From positions 1-64,000 of the forward strand of contig JAIVFJ010000266.1 in assembly GCA_025765615.1 (NCBI GenBank): 64,000 nt of DNA, written 5' to 3'. Positions 29,819 through 40,913 of the stretch are shown one piece after another (the first letter of the stretch is position 1; every line of letters starts with the position of its first letter). The position numbers and the translations under genes were made by a program. This DNA comes from Zopfochytrium polystomum (lineage: Eukaryota; Chytridiomycota; Chytridiomycetes; Chytridiales; Chytridiaceae). The notes beneath the pieces are model-generated. The model was not told where the DNA came from. It did not search any database and saw only the letters and a list, made by a program, of their open reading frames with translations.

Positions 29819-30124
29819 ACCTGGGCGCTGGCTTGCGCTGATGACAAATACTCCAAGTATTAAGTGGAGCAGAAACCCTGTGTCAACAGTTTTCCTCCTC
29901 CTCTGCTCAAGCAGATAATGTAGGAGAAGTTTTTACCCAATGCTGGTCACGCTTCCCTGGCAACCATTACAGCGTGTATGTCATCATCATGTATCAATAA
30001 TTCATAACAGAGTTTTTTTTCTCTTTCTCTCCAAGTTGGGGAGAAGGACCACCCACAAACACACATCTCCACTTCATTCACTCCTTCCACTCACTCACTC
30101 AGAGTAGACTGTTTACATGCCAAC

Positions 30125-32076
30125 ATGAGCTTGTTAGATTTTTGCATTGCGCATAAGGTCAAGAAAGGAACTCTTGATGAAAGAAGTAGTGAGAGCTCTC
30201 AGAAAGTAGTTGTTGTGTTTACTCCAAAACATCAGCCAAGCAAGGAGGGAACTAATGCTTAGAGGAAATACTGCCAGCACCAACTAGCCAAGTACAAGCC
30301 AGGGCATGAAACATCTTTTCAGCAGCTCAGAAACTTGTAAGTAGCTGAAGAGGACTGAAAGAGTTTCCTTTTGCACTGCGGCAATGATGTCCTAAAGCGA
30401 ATTTGTGAAATGGACCATTTCCTGGCAGCTGAATTGAAAAAAATTGTGACAACCAGGATGAAGCTGCAAGACAGGGAAGAGATGTTATGGTAATGGAGGA
30501 AATGGATTTGGTCAGGAAAATGTGGATGAATGCTGCAGATGAGCTTCCACGGGCAGATGTGCAACAAAACACACAATCTGATAGACTTGGGTTGGACCTA
30601 CCATTGGCAGCAAACTGTGTATGACTGGAGGCTTAATCATTTGAGGTATTCAGAAGAGAAGAAGGGCACCAAATTTGTTGAAAAAAACAAGCAAGCACTG
30701 GGAGATGGCCCTGAAGGTGCAGAGGCTCCTTATGTCAGCCCAGAGAGTCTGGATCCTGTCCAACAGCAGGTTTTTGATCACATATTGAATGAAATGAGGG
30801 ATCAAAATCAGTCCCTTTTAAAACTGAATGGCACTGCAGGCACTGGGAAGTCCCATGTAATCAATGCTCTGTCCAGCAGCTTTTTGCAAAATGAAGTTGT
30901 TCGTGCAGCCTTCACAGCTAAAGCTGCGTTTGCCATTGGAGGAACAACTTTACACTCTCTATTGAAGCTTGATGTACGTGGATCAAAGGGGGGTGGTTTG
31001 ATCTCAGGAAAACAGCTTGGAAATCTTCAGCAGGTTTTTCGCAATGTGAGGCTGCTCATTGTGGATGAATACTCAATGGTCAGCTGCAAAATCATGGACA
31101 AGATGGACTCACACTTGAGGCAGGCATTTGTTAAGCCAGATGTGCCATTCAGGGGCCTCTCTATCCTGTTGGTGGGAGACTTGGCTCAGATACCTCCAGT
31201 TGGAGGTACTCTGTTATTTAATGGCGCTAGTGCAAAAACAGACCAAGGAAAGACTGGTTATCATTCCTATAAACTTTTCAACAAGACTGCACGCCTCACA
31301 ACAATTCATCATCAGCAGGTTCTTGGCCATGACCCAAACCAACTTTTGTTGACCTCTTGAGCTCTTGAGGGCATTGGGCAATGGCATCATGACAAAAGAT
31401 CACTGGAGATTTCTGATGAACAACTGCAGTTATGAAAGGGCCGGTGCATGTGAGATTCACCAAAACCAATTTCTGGATTCAGTGCATTTATTCTTCACAA
31501 ACTCCACAGTTGAGGAGCATAACTGCGTCAGCTGCAGCAGCTTCGCTCTCCAATTGTTTGGGTAACTGCACTCAATAATCCTGAAGATGCAAGAAGTAAG
31601 GATTCCAAGGACTCTCAAACTTGGAGAACTTCATTTACATTGCCATTGGGGCAAGGGCCGCCCTAACATCAAATATGTGGAAGCGTGTTGTGCTTAAAAA
31701 TGGTGCACTTGGTACTGTCCAAGATATAGTTTTTGGATCTGACAATGCTGCACTGCTGCTGTTTGTGGTGGTTGAAATGGACCAATAGGCAGCTCCTGGT
31801 CCCTCTTTTCATGACGGTGTTGAGGGACATGAGAAATATGTGGCTATCGCTCCGATATCAGTTGATGGCACTAATGGAGAAACATGTGCACAGTTGCCCT
31901 TGAGGCTGGCCTACGCCATGACAATTCACAAGAGTCAAGGGCAAACACTTGCTTCTGCTTATGTTGACATTGGCTCCAAAGAAAAAACAACTGGGCTCAC
32001 GTTTGAGGCTCTGTCACATGTGAAAAATGTGGCTGGCCTCATGTTGAAGGGTTTTCCGTATGACAGGGTGTCATAA
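30125..32076 (+). pseudogene. Decayed PIF1-like helicase of a second Helitron
   Basis: The central frame (30530-31360) has Walker A GTAGTGKS (30833-30856), LLIVDEYSMV (Walker B/DE) and LVGDLAQIPPVGG. The C-terminal motif MTIHKSQGQTL sits in a separate frame (31840-32076), ending LKGFPYDRVS then stop. Frames between 31360 and 31840 and upstream (30125-30530) are broken. The sequence differs clearly from the helicase at 9155-14145, so it comes from another Helitron family. I could not find matching hairpin/CTAG ends. Confidence 0.75.
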
Positions 32077-32199
32077 CTCTGGGAGAGTCCAGGAGGGAGA
32101 GAGAGAGCGAGAGAGAGTCTCAGGCTTATTTTGCATTTTCCATTTTATGTCCGCCTAAATTTTTTAACAGCCAAATGGTTTAGCGCAGTAACACAGGAC

Positions 32200-33140
32200 G
32201 CCGAGAACGGGGCATCGGCGGAGGAGGAGGAAGAGGCCGCCGCCGCCGCCGCCGCCCACGCATCGTCGAAGAACAGGGCATCGTCCACTCTTGGCGGCTG
32301 GCGCCTGACCTGGGACCGGGCAAAGATCACCGTCGCTGCCGCCGTCGCCGACGATCAGCGTCACCGGCAAGGTCTGGCCCGTCGTCCTCGCCGGCGACAG
32401 CGACGACAGCGGGGACGCCGTGCATCCGGACGCCCACCACCGAACGGTCGCCTTCCTCCGTCGCGCCGTGCGGGACCCAGCCGCGCTGCTCGGCCCTCTC
32501 GAAAAGGATCAGCGGTGCGGCGTCGCGGTCAGCGTCCGCGATGTGTGGCTGGCGTGCGAGAGGCGGCTGTTTGACGATCCAGGCCGAACTCGCGGACATG
32601 AGGCCTCGCGGCGGCGATGATCGACGTGCTCGTCCCTTCCGCGCGTGTCGGTCGCGCATATCCACGTCTCGTTCTTCCCGCGCCGGGCGTGCCGCGTGGT
32701 TTGCTCCCGTCCGGTCGCTGGAGGAGGTGCTGGGAGGCGTCGGAGAGAGCTTGTCGGCCGACGCAGCGGAGAGGAACTGTGGAGATATTGACAGCAAGGA
32801 CGGTCCACACGGCGGCGGCAGTGCGAGGCCAGAGCTGCTGTTTGCGGAGCACACTGTCTACAGAGTTGATCATGACATCTCAGCTGTCGCGCACACCCGT
32901 CGACTTCGAGCTGGCTGTGAGTGAGAACGGCAATTCAAGCAAAGCTGGCAGAGTTGCTGAAGGGAGTGTGAACGGCAAGAGCGAGTCGTCAGTGGGCGAC
33001 ACCCTTTTTTTTATTTTTTTTATTTTTAATTTTTTTTTTTTTTTTTCGGTCCTTTGGAGGTTTTCGTTTTCTTTTTTCTTTTTTTTTTTCTTTGGAATGT
33101 TTCGCGAATGTGTCGCCTGCCAAAGTTTGAACGATGACGA
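32200..33140 (+). pseudogene. Decayed coding region upstream of 2OG oxygenase
   Basis: Strongly coding-like GC-rich sequence whose frame changes. One stretch reads VTGKVWPVVLAGDSDDSGD to CGVAVSVRDVWLACERRLFD (about 32355-32580). It is followed in another frame by FAPVRSLEEVLGGVGESLSA (about 32695-32755). It may be the N-terminal part of the oxygenase gene that follows. Poly(T) runs at 33003-33090 interrupt it. Confidence 0.4.
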
Positions 33141-33141
33141 A

Positions 33142-33989
33142 ATGAACAAGTGCGAAAGCCAACAGCGAAATTCTGAGACCCCCACTGCCGAGTTCGAGAG
33201 AAAGAGAGCGAAGCCGACTCCAGTCGCCAAGTCGTTATGATTCCGATTCAGAGTCTAGCTCAAGCCAAAGCCACCACTTTGGATTTCCTCGAAACGAAAC
33301 GGCGTGGGCGACATCCAAGAGGTTTCGATCGGTCAACTTTGTGTTTCGGCTGAACAAGTTTGAGCCAACAGATGGTCGATTCCGCCTTCATCGCGACACA
33401 CCCTATTTGGACGGGGCAAAAAACCACGTGTCCAAGTACACAGTGCTCATCTACCTATCGCAGGGCGAGTCTGCCAACGGCTCACTGACCATTTACGACT
33501 GCAACAATACGCGGCAAAAGCAAGGCGACTACGGTGACGAGCTGCGAAAATGTGTTGGTCAAAACATTGCCTCCGCCCAGTGCATTATTTTCGACCAACG
33601 GTATTGTTCTCTTTGTCGATGCTTAGCACTTCACCGCTGACCTCTTAACGTTTCCATTCTTCCTCCAGATACCCGCACGAAGGCCATCCGTTTGAGGACG
33701 GAAAGAAGATCTTCCTCCGCACCGAACTGATCTTTGAGCGTCCGCGCTTCTTCGGGCACGAGCCTCAGATCGGCTCGCTCTTCAGGTCCGCCGTGTACTA
33801 CACGCTGGAGAGCGCGCTGGACAGCCAGTTTGCGAGGCATGCAGATGTCTTATACGAAAAGGCGAATCGGGCGCATTGGGGACTTCCTGTGGCGAAGGAG
33901 AATGGTGTAGGGAACAAAGTGGAAGTCCCTGAAGTTTGCGACAGACGGCTCCACCTTCTGGTTCCCGACGCCCCAATCGATGAAAGGTA
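33142..33989 (+). CDS. 2OG-Fe(II) oxygenase domain (P4H type), partial gene
   Basis: An exon from about 33145 to 33602 and one from 33669 to 33989 join across GT-AG in frame. The first carries the iron-binding pair in FRLHRDTPYLD (H-x-D) with the strand KYTVLIYLSQGESANGSL. The second supplies the distal His (RYPHEGHPF) and the 2-oxoglutarate Arg (KIFLRTELIFER). This is the full HxD...H...R set of prolyl-4-hydroxylase-like dioxygenases. The frame continues to PDAPIDER and a stop. The start is unclear because the upstream sequence is damaged. Substrate unknown. Confidence 0.65.
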
Positions 33990-34910
33990 ATATACAAGAG
34001 GGAGCCTCCCCTTCTGTCCCCAGCAGGAACTCGAAGCGTTCGTCAAAGAATGCACTGTCGTGGTAGTGCTGGACTTTTCAACGGAAAGCTGTCGTAAACT
34101 GGCAAAGCCTTCCGGAAGGCGTGCCAATCCACCTCGTCTTCTCCACCAAAAGGAAACTTCAGCTGCTCGCCTCGACAAATGGGTGTTCGATGAACTGGAA
34201 CGGTCAGACGCGTACTGGAAGTTCCATCCATCGGCAAGTTCTAGGTCGCCGTCTGCGGTCTCCAATCCGGCACCTCCCGTTGTCAACGCGCGTGAACGAA
34301 GGGGCCATGTTCCTTCTGGTCGCTCCCGCGAAAGCGCCGACGAACGCAGCGCCAAACCACTCATTCCGAGTAGCGGACCGGACAAAGAGTCGCTCCTCTA
34401 CGAATACGAACGGAACAGCACGTGGTGGAAGTACAACTCGCTCAGCAGCGACGTCCACACGGAGGAAGACCGCCTTCAAGCGCTAGAACGATGGTTGAAT
34501 TATAGAATCGAGAAGCTGTAGAGTACTACCTGGAGAAATTCGAGGACTCTATCAGAAAGCTCGAAACGCCGGCGCTGATTCTGCTCCTCGGAAGGCGCTT
34601 CACTTTCGACCCGGACGACCTGGCCGTGTGCGCCAACGCGGTCAAGTTTCGCGGCGCGTTCGGCGGCGACGTGCCGAGATTCAACTTTGCGGCGTTCCAG
34701 TACGATTACGATCCGCTCGATGATATCGCAAAGAAGACGGCGGGGAAGAGGATCGTCGCCAAGGGGCTTCCGCCGCTTCCGTTTGTGTTTGTTGGTGGGA
34801 GAGGCGGCGACGGGATGCCGCGGGGTGTGCGGTTTCGAGCAGGGTTCTTTAAGAACGATTGGGCTGGTGACGTGGCGGAGAAGCCGTTGCATCTGCCGGT
34901 TTATAGTTGA
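33990..34910 (+). pseudogene. Frameshifted C-terminal region behind the 2OG oxygenase
   Basis: Coding-like frames follow in series: ELEAFVKECTVVVVLDF to STWWKYNSLSSDVHTEEDRL (34020-34521), then in a new frame EYYLEKFEDSIRKLETPALI to FVFVGGRGGDGMPRGVRF (34505-34910). Neither joins the oxygenase exon in frame by a clean intron. It is probably the decayed 3' half of the same gene or a second gene. Confidence 0.4.
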
Positions 34911-35426
34911 GGTAGCAAGGTTCAGAATTCGGACTTGTTTGGAAGGAGGCGGATATGAGAGTGCAACGGAAGGAAGGATGTCGCCGCTTCTACGATGGTG
35001 GGATATTTTCAATTCGGGGCTGTTCGCTTCGGTGCATGCAATTACCGAATTGCCTCTTCTGCTTTATAAAGTCGGTCGGCTGTGGTTTTCGACTACATCT
35101 GGATTTGCCCAAGGAAGATAGTTTCTCGTATTGAGATAAGATGAAAAGGGCCCGCGCGGCTGCGCGTGAGGCAGCACAGCCGTGCGAATTATACAAACAA
35201 CACAACAATAAACCGAGAAGCCACCGGCACCCGCGCAGGCGTGCGGAGAAAGAGTGCGCGGAGCAGTCAGCGTCTTTCTGCACTTCACGACGAAATTGGG
35301 TATCTTTAAACGATGTGATTGACTGCGAGCATATGTTCGTGTGACCAACGAAATCAGGACGTCGTTTTCCGCCGCCTTCCCAGTATAACACCCCCGAGCA
35401 ATCAAAGGGTGCCGCCCGACACAAAC

Positions 35427-37043
35427 ATGGACTCCGCCACGATCGCCGTCCCGATCTGCTCGTACCTTCCCGGCCGCGATCGCTTCGTCGTCGCGACGCT
35501 CTTGCGCCTTCCATCAGTCCAGGCGCTAGCGCTGTACTCGATCGAATCCGCCGGGATCGCACCCGCAACCTCCCGCGGCGACATTGGTCTTCTCCGCTTC
35601 CGGCTCGAGCACGCCACAGCCAAGCTCGGATCGGTCTGGCCGCCGCAGACGCTGTGCTGGACGCTCAAGCGGGTCGAAGTACCTTCGGATCTTGGGCCTA
35701 TGACGATCGAGTACTGGGCAACGCATGGAGTGGAGTTGGGAGTCATGAAGGCCTCGGAAACGGGTCTCGTCGATGTGCTGCAGTTCTGGAAGGACTTTGG
35801 CGGAGGCGTGATCGACATGAAGAACGTCGCCAACATATGTGTTGACGTTGCAGTACGAAATGGTTGCGTGGAAACGCTGGAGTGGTGGAGGACAAGCGGT
35901 TTCCCTGTTGACTGGATGCGAGGCCACCGGACGCGGTCTGAGTCCATGGCGGGTCGTTTGAATGTCTTGGAGTGGTGGAAACAGCATGCGTTACCGCTGG
36001 GACCCCCTAAAATTCCAATCCAATACGCTGCAGACTCCGGCTCTGTGCCAGTATTAGAGTTTTGGAGGGGCAGCGTGCCTGACTTTGCTGCTCTGTGCAA
36101 CTCCACGCCCGCGGTACAGAAGGGACACATTGAGGTCCTGGAGTGGTTCAGCAGCCACTCCAAGACAGTTGCTTGATCAGCGTGAGTGGCAATCTCGGGA
36201 GAATTGGAGCTGATGGGAAAGCCAGATTCCCTGCACTGCGGGTTGCCGATGAATTGGGACAAGGATTGTTTGACAACCGCATTGAACGCCACCTGTCTCG
36301 GCGGCCGTGATAAAGCTGCCCGGTGGTTTCATGCACATCAAGAGCTCAAAGTCAGAGGAAATCCCATTAGTATACCAGCCGCTTGCGGGAATGGTGCAAT
36401 TGGGGCTTTGGAGTTTCTCCTGGATACTGGACTTGAGAGCAAGTGGCATGATGAGTATTTGGTGCATGCTGCTGCGGGTGGCCATTTAAATGTGTTTGAA
36501 TGGCGTCTGGATCGCATCCGCGAGCCGTTAGTCTCAGTGGACGAGGCCCTAACGTTGAGAGCAAGCAGCCACGGTCGTGTTTAGGTTCTCCAGTGGTTGA
36601 AAGACCATGGAGTCACAGTGCCTTGCACGCAGGACGCAATCCACGCTGCCTGCAAGAACACCGCTGTTCTCCAGTGGTTCAAAGAAAACGCTACAGCGTT
36701 CAGCTTTAACTCCGAAACAGTCATTGCCGAATCAATAGGTGACCTCGACGTACTGCAATGGTGGAAGCAGAGTGGCTTGAATGTCGAATGGCCATCCTCT
36801 GTGTCCATGTATGCGATTTGTTGGAAGGCAACGAATCATGCGAGTGTGCTTCAGTGGTGGAGAGATAATGGAGCTACATTCTATGGCGTGGCCCCCGCAA
36901 CTGCTTACTTGATCGAAAGGCAAAATATTCCGGCCCTGGAGTGGGTGAGGGCGAGCGGACAAACGATAACCACGCCTGCACAAGTTCAACACCTTGGTCA
37001 ATATTTACGTTGGTGGAGAGAAGACCAGGAAAGGAATAGCTGA
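35427..37043 (+). pseudogene. Trp-Trp repeat gene, near-complete pseudogene with inversion
   Basis: Very close to the intact copy at 26876 over its whole length (start MDSATIAVPICSYLPGRDRF). Two lesions break it. About 79 bp (36150-36228) are inverted in place: the minus strand there reads SGFPISSNSPEIATHADQA, the sequence the intact copy has on plus, and a stop is created at 36174. Later an AAG-to-TAG change in HGHVKVLQW (36582-36584) adds a second stop. The rest of the frame runs cleanly to the normal end, so decay is recent. Confidence 0.9.
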
Positions 37044-37359
37044 AGACATCTTCACAGGACTCATGAATATATCCTTTTAATTTTTGCAAGTCTTGCGTGC
37101 GCCGCTGTTGCTGGAAACTGCCACAGATTCGTTTCACTTCCTTTGTTCCTTGTTCGAACACAGTGCACCGAGGAGCAGCGCACTAATCAAACTGTCCTGT
37201 CGCAACCGCGCGAATAAACGCCTTGATATGACGAGTCCTCCGCGGTGGCACTGACCTCCTCCGCTTTGTAATTATGTAATTGACAGCATATGTTGGTGTG
37301 AGCAATCCATAGTAGACCATTTTGGGAATATCAGGTAAGCATTCATTGCGAGGGACGAC

Positions 37360-37450
37360 ATGGACTGCCGTCCGGACCTGCTCGTACCTCCCACGCCGCG
37401 GTCGCTTCGTCCTGACGATGCTGCCTGGTAGACGCCGGCTTCGAGGAGAT
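37360..37450 (+). pseudogene. Trp-Trp repeat gene relic, copy 4 (5' scrap)
   Basis: DLLVPPTPRSLRPDDAA is the out-of-frame image of the CSYLPGRDRFV...T start region. Only about 90 bp remain. A 3' scrap of the same or another copy (VQHIGVYLRLWREEHLS, about 37735-37795) lies beyond the next feature. Confidence 0.55.
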
Positions 37451-37529
37451 GTTTAACAACGACTGTTTGTCGCCCTCTGCAACCGCTGGTCACGCGAGTA
37501 TATTTGAAACCCGCCAGCCGTTTTGGGGC

Positions 37530-37660
37530 GGTGCCAGAGGACCTTCCTGCTGCCGCGTCGGTAAAGGTCTCCATCGCGGAGGCAGAAGCGGGCGGCGGTG
37601 CCGGGGAGGAGCTTGCATCCCTTGTGCGGAATGCTCCCTTGAAAAGCACGATTGCTGCCC
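37530..37660 (-). pseudogene. Relic of the secreted unknown protein
   Basis: The minus strand reads GSIPHKGCKLLPGTAAR and DLYRRGSRK, matching GSIPHKACKLLPGTT and VYRRGSSRK at the C-terminus of the gene at 25160-26070. No signal peptide or first exons remain. Confidence 0.75.
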
Positions 37661-37974
37661 ATCGAGTAATAAGAATGAATCAAAACCGAAATTCAAAAGC
37701 GGGTAAGAGCAAGCGGGCTGAAGGTAACCAAGCCTGTACAAGTTCAACACATCGGTGTATATTTGCGTTTGTGGAGAGAAGAGCATTTAAGTAAGAGGCT
37801 GTACACGGGACGTTTGAACATACCCTCTGAATTTTTTGCCAAGCCGTAGCGTGCGTTACTCTCGCTCGAAACCGCTTTTCACTTCCTATTTTTCCCCTAG
37901 CCCTCCAACGCAGCGCACCAGCAACGAAGTGCCTTTCATGCATTCCCACCAGAACGCACAGACCACAGACTGAC

Positions 37975-39618
37975 ATGGACGCCCCCACCATCGCGATCCC
38001 TCTTTGCGCATACCTTCCGGGCCGCGCTCGCTTCGTCCTCGCGACACTCCTCCGTCTGCCACAAATCCAGGCGCTCGCCCTCCACGCGATCGAGTCCGCC
38101 AATATCTTCCGCGCACTCTCCCGCGGTCGCGCGGAACTTATCCGTTTCCGCTTGAAACACGCGACCGTCAGGCTCGGCTCTGTCAGCCCGCCCGAAACGC
38201 TGCTCTGGACGCTCCAATGCCACGAGGTGCCGACTCGGACGATGAGTCGATGGGGCGCCGTGCTGATCGAGTGCTGGATCAAGCTGAACTCCACCGACTG
38301 CGCAATACGGGCTTCTGAGGCTGGCGACATCGCAGTGCTGCAGCAGCTGCTGGAACTCGGCCAGACGTTCATTGAAATGGACGAAGTTAGCTTGGAATGC
38401 GTCGATGCTGCTGCCGCTCGTGGCCGCGTGGATGTCCTGGAGTGGTGGATGAACTGTGGGATCCATGTCGGCTGGGGAGTCAGCGATGGTCCGGAACTGG
38501 CCAGCGCCAACGGACACTTGCCCGTTTTGGAGTGGTGGATAGCGCACAGCTTACCACTGAACAGTTCTCAGCACTACATTAGTTTGGCCGCCAGTTGTGG
38601 TTTCGCGGAAGTATTGGATTTCTGGAGGCGAAATCTGCCTGGTTTCGCGGAGTTTATCGATTGTGGCGATGCCATTCAAAACGGGCACGCCCAGGTCTTG
38701 GAATGGCTCACACGTTTAGGCTATCCCATGCGAGGTGACTCAGCTCGGATGGCCGCCCGTTATGGTCAAGCTGCTGTCCTGGATTGGCTGCACAGGAGTG
38801 GGTTGCAGATCGATTGGGACAGAGAGCTTCTTGAGGCCTATTTCAACGACGTCAAGTCACTGGGCACTGGTCTGGCTGTGAGGTGGTTACACGACAATGT
38901 GGGGCTCAAAATCAATGTGCAGCACTCTCACTTTCAGGACGCGTGCGCGAAGGGTTCTGTTGGCGTTCTGGACTATCTCGTGGACGCTGGGTTCGAGGAC
39001 AGATGGAAGGATGACTACTTGTCGCTTGCTGCTGCTGCTGGCCACTTGAGCGTATTTGAATGGCGCCTAAAGCGAATCCGCCGTCGATTAGCCGTTGCGC
39101 CAAAGTCAGCTCTATTTCACGCCAATGCGAACGGCCAAGTTGAGGTTTTGCAGTGGTTCCAAGATCAGGGAATTTCCGTTCTATATAGGCCATACGTGAT
39201 TCGCGCGGCCTGCGTGGGAAAGAGCGTTGCCATTCTGCAGTGGTGGAAAGATGCTATGAGTGCGGTGAAGCTTCCATCTGCGAAGATCATTCGCTGGTCT
39301 CTTGGCGATGCAAAGGTGCTTGAGTGGTGGAAACAGAGCGGTTTACCGATTGACTGGCCGTCCTCTGTGAGTATGACTGACATTGCGCGAAATGCTTCTG
39401 GTTTCCCTCTTGTTGATGCGCTTCAGTGGTGGAAAGAGAACGGAACAGCTTTTGAAAACGTTGTCGAGGCCTCTGCTCACTTCAATGCGTTGGGAGAGAT
39501 CCAGGCTTTTGAGTGGATGAAAATGAGTGGATTTACGGTGGATGTGCCTCAAGCTCACACGAACGACAATTATTGTCGATGGTGGACAGAACACAGGAGA
39601 AAGATTCTGTTAGACTGA
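37975..39618 (+). CDS. Trp-Trp ankyrin-like repeat protein, subfamily 1, intact
   Basis: 547 residues in one exon. Same architecture as the copy at 26876 but clearly diverged. The start is MDAPTIAIPLCAYLPGRARF, then repeats with VLEWWMNCGIHVGW, VLEWWIAHSLPL, VLEWLTRLGYPM, VLQWFQDQGI, ILQWWKDAM, VLEWWKQSGLPIDW and ALQWWKENG. It ends FEWMKMSGFTVDV and a basic tail. No membrane or signal segment. Retention of an open frame beside many dead copies suggests selection. The function is unknown, and a binding scaffold is inferred from the ankyrin-like register. Confidence 0.8.
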   Translation: MDAPTIAIPLCAYLPGRARFVLATLLRLPQIQALALHAIESANIFRALSRGRAELIRFRLKHATVRLGSVSPPETLLWTLQCHEVPTRTMSRWGAVLIECWIKLNSTDCAIRASEAGDIAVLQQLLELGQTFIEMDEVSLECVDAAAARGRVDVLEWWMNCGIHVGWGVSDGPELASANGHLPVLEWWIAHSLPLNSSQHYISLAASCGFAEVLDFWRRNLPGFAEFIDCGDAIQNGHAQVLEWLTRLGYPMRGDSARMAARYGQAAVLDWLHRSGLQIDWDRELLEAYFNDVKSLGTGLAVRWLHDNVGLKINVQHSHFQDACAKGSVGVLDYLVDAGFEDRWKDDYLSLAAAAGHLSVFEWRLKRIRRRLAVAPKSALFHANANGQVEVLQWFQDQGISVLYRPYVIRAACVGKSVAILQWWKDAMSAVKLPSAKIIRWSLGDAKVLEWWKQSGLPIDWPSSVSMTDIARNASGFPLVDALQWWKENGTAFENVVEASAHFNALGEIQAFEWMKMSGFTVDVPQAHTNDNYCRWWTEHRRKILLD

Positions 39619-39668
39619 GAGTCAGATTGCACTTCTGACTTCACTTTCTGGTTTCATAATAGACTTAT

Positions 39669-40080
39669 TTGCTTTTTTGTTGGAACCTTCTTCAGGCATC
39701 ATCGCCCGAAAGGTGTGCGGTCCAGGCAGCGCTGGGTTCTGCAGTAAAGCGCAGGTTGGCCGAGATCTCAGTGACTGCGCAATACATTCTCGGTCGTAAA
39801 CATGGCGCCCGCCGCCCCGATGAGCTTGTAACTTTCTGGACGCGCTTCATCTTCGCGACTCTTCTGTGCCATCCGTCGATCCAATCGCTCGCCCTCTACT
39901 CGATCGACTCTGCCAGCATCATCAACGCCAGCACCCGCGGTCGCGGGGGCCTTCTGTACTCCCGCTTCAAATACGCGACTGCCAAGCTCGGCTCCTTCAG
40001 TTCGCCCGATACCCTGCACTGGACGCTCAACCGCCACGAGGTGTCGACCCGTCACGGGGCCATGCCGAATGATGGGGCGA
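39669..40080 (+). pseudogene. Trp-Trp repeat gene relic, copy 6
   Basis: FWTRFIFATLLCHPSIQSLA, YSIDSASIINASTRG and KLGSFSSPDTLHWTLNRHEV reproduce residues about 15-85 of subfamily 1. The frame then runs out within 30 codons and all repeats are missing. Confidence 0.75.
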
Positions 40081-40261
40081 TAATAGGCTGCGACGAGCCC
40101 AGCAATGACTGGCGCAGACGAGGGAGGAACTCTGTCGGGGCATACTCTCCACTTCTGGGTAAATGTACATTATATAAAGCATTGCCAGTTCGGCTAACCA
40201 ACGATCGCTTCGCGAACGAAAACTGCGCCGTCCAATAAAAGACGGCCTCCACCCCCACGCT

Positions 40262-40540
40262 ATGGACGCCCTCGCGATCGGCGTCCCGATCTGCGCGCAC
40301 CTTCCCGGCCGCGATCGCTTCGTCCTCGCGACGCTCCTTCGCCTGCCGTCCGTCCAAGCTCTCGCCCTCCACTCGATCGACTCCGCCAGCATCGTTCGCG
40401 CCAGCGCCCGGGGCCTCGCCGACCTCCTCCGCCTCCGCTTCCATCACGCGACAGTCACGCTCGGATCAATCAGCCCACCGGAAACGTTGCTCTGGACGCT
40501 TCAATGCCACGACGTGCCGACGCCGGCCCGCGGGACGAAG
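40262..40540 (+). pseudogene. Trp-Trp repeat gene relic, copy 7, cut by poly(T)
   Basis: A well-preserved start (MDALAIGVPICAHLPGRDRF to LLWTLQCHDVPT) ends abruptly at a 23-nt T-run (40541-40563). The sequence beyond is unrelated. This is 5' truncation by an insertion or rearrangement with a homopolymer end. Confidence 0.8.
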
Positions 40541-40912
40541 TTTTTTTTTTTTTTTTTTTTTTTGACAGTCAATGAGCCGCATCTGAGCTCGCTTGGCGCT
40601 ACTTCAAAGGTCTATCCGTCAGCATCCATTCCGCTGATGGATTACCGCGTAATATTTCGATTTGTAAGTAAAGTCGAAATTTAGTGTCTGGGTGAGGACA
40701 AAAGTAGACTGATGGCGCATACTGAACTTCATGATAGATGTCTGCGGCTCCGCGCCAAACTTTTCTGACGGAACTGGGGGCATGCACGACGGAGAGCCAC
40801 CCTTCGACGCTACGACCTTTGTTATACTGCAGGTATGATCGTTTATTTCTGTGTCCAGCCATAATAGTGCGTCAAAGAAAACGAACCAAAAAAAAAAAAA
40901 AAAAAAAAAACG
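40541..40912. repeat. Segment bounded by poly(T) and poly(A)
   Basis: A T-run at 40541-40563 and an A-run at about 40889-40910 bound about 325 bp of sequence with no gene. This could be an inserted retroposed segment or two independent tails. The stop of the 7TM-A gene is at its right edge. Confidence 0.5.
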
Positions 40913-40913
40913 C

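Noticed and set aside
35402..36292. 296-residue minus-strand frame across the pseudogene
   Set aside because: Mostly antisense of the Trp-Trp repeats. The readable WLL/SGFP segment inside it is explained by the local inversion, not by a real minus-strand gene.
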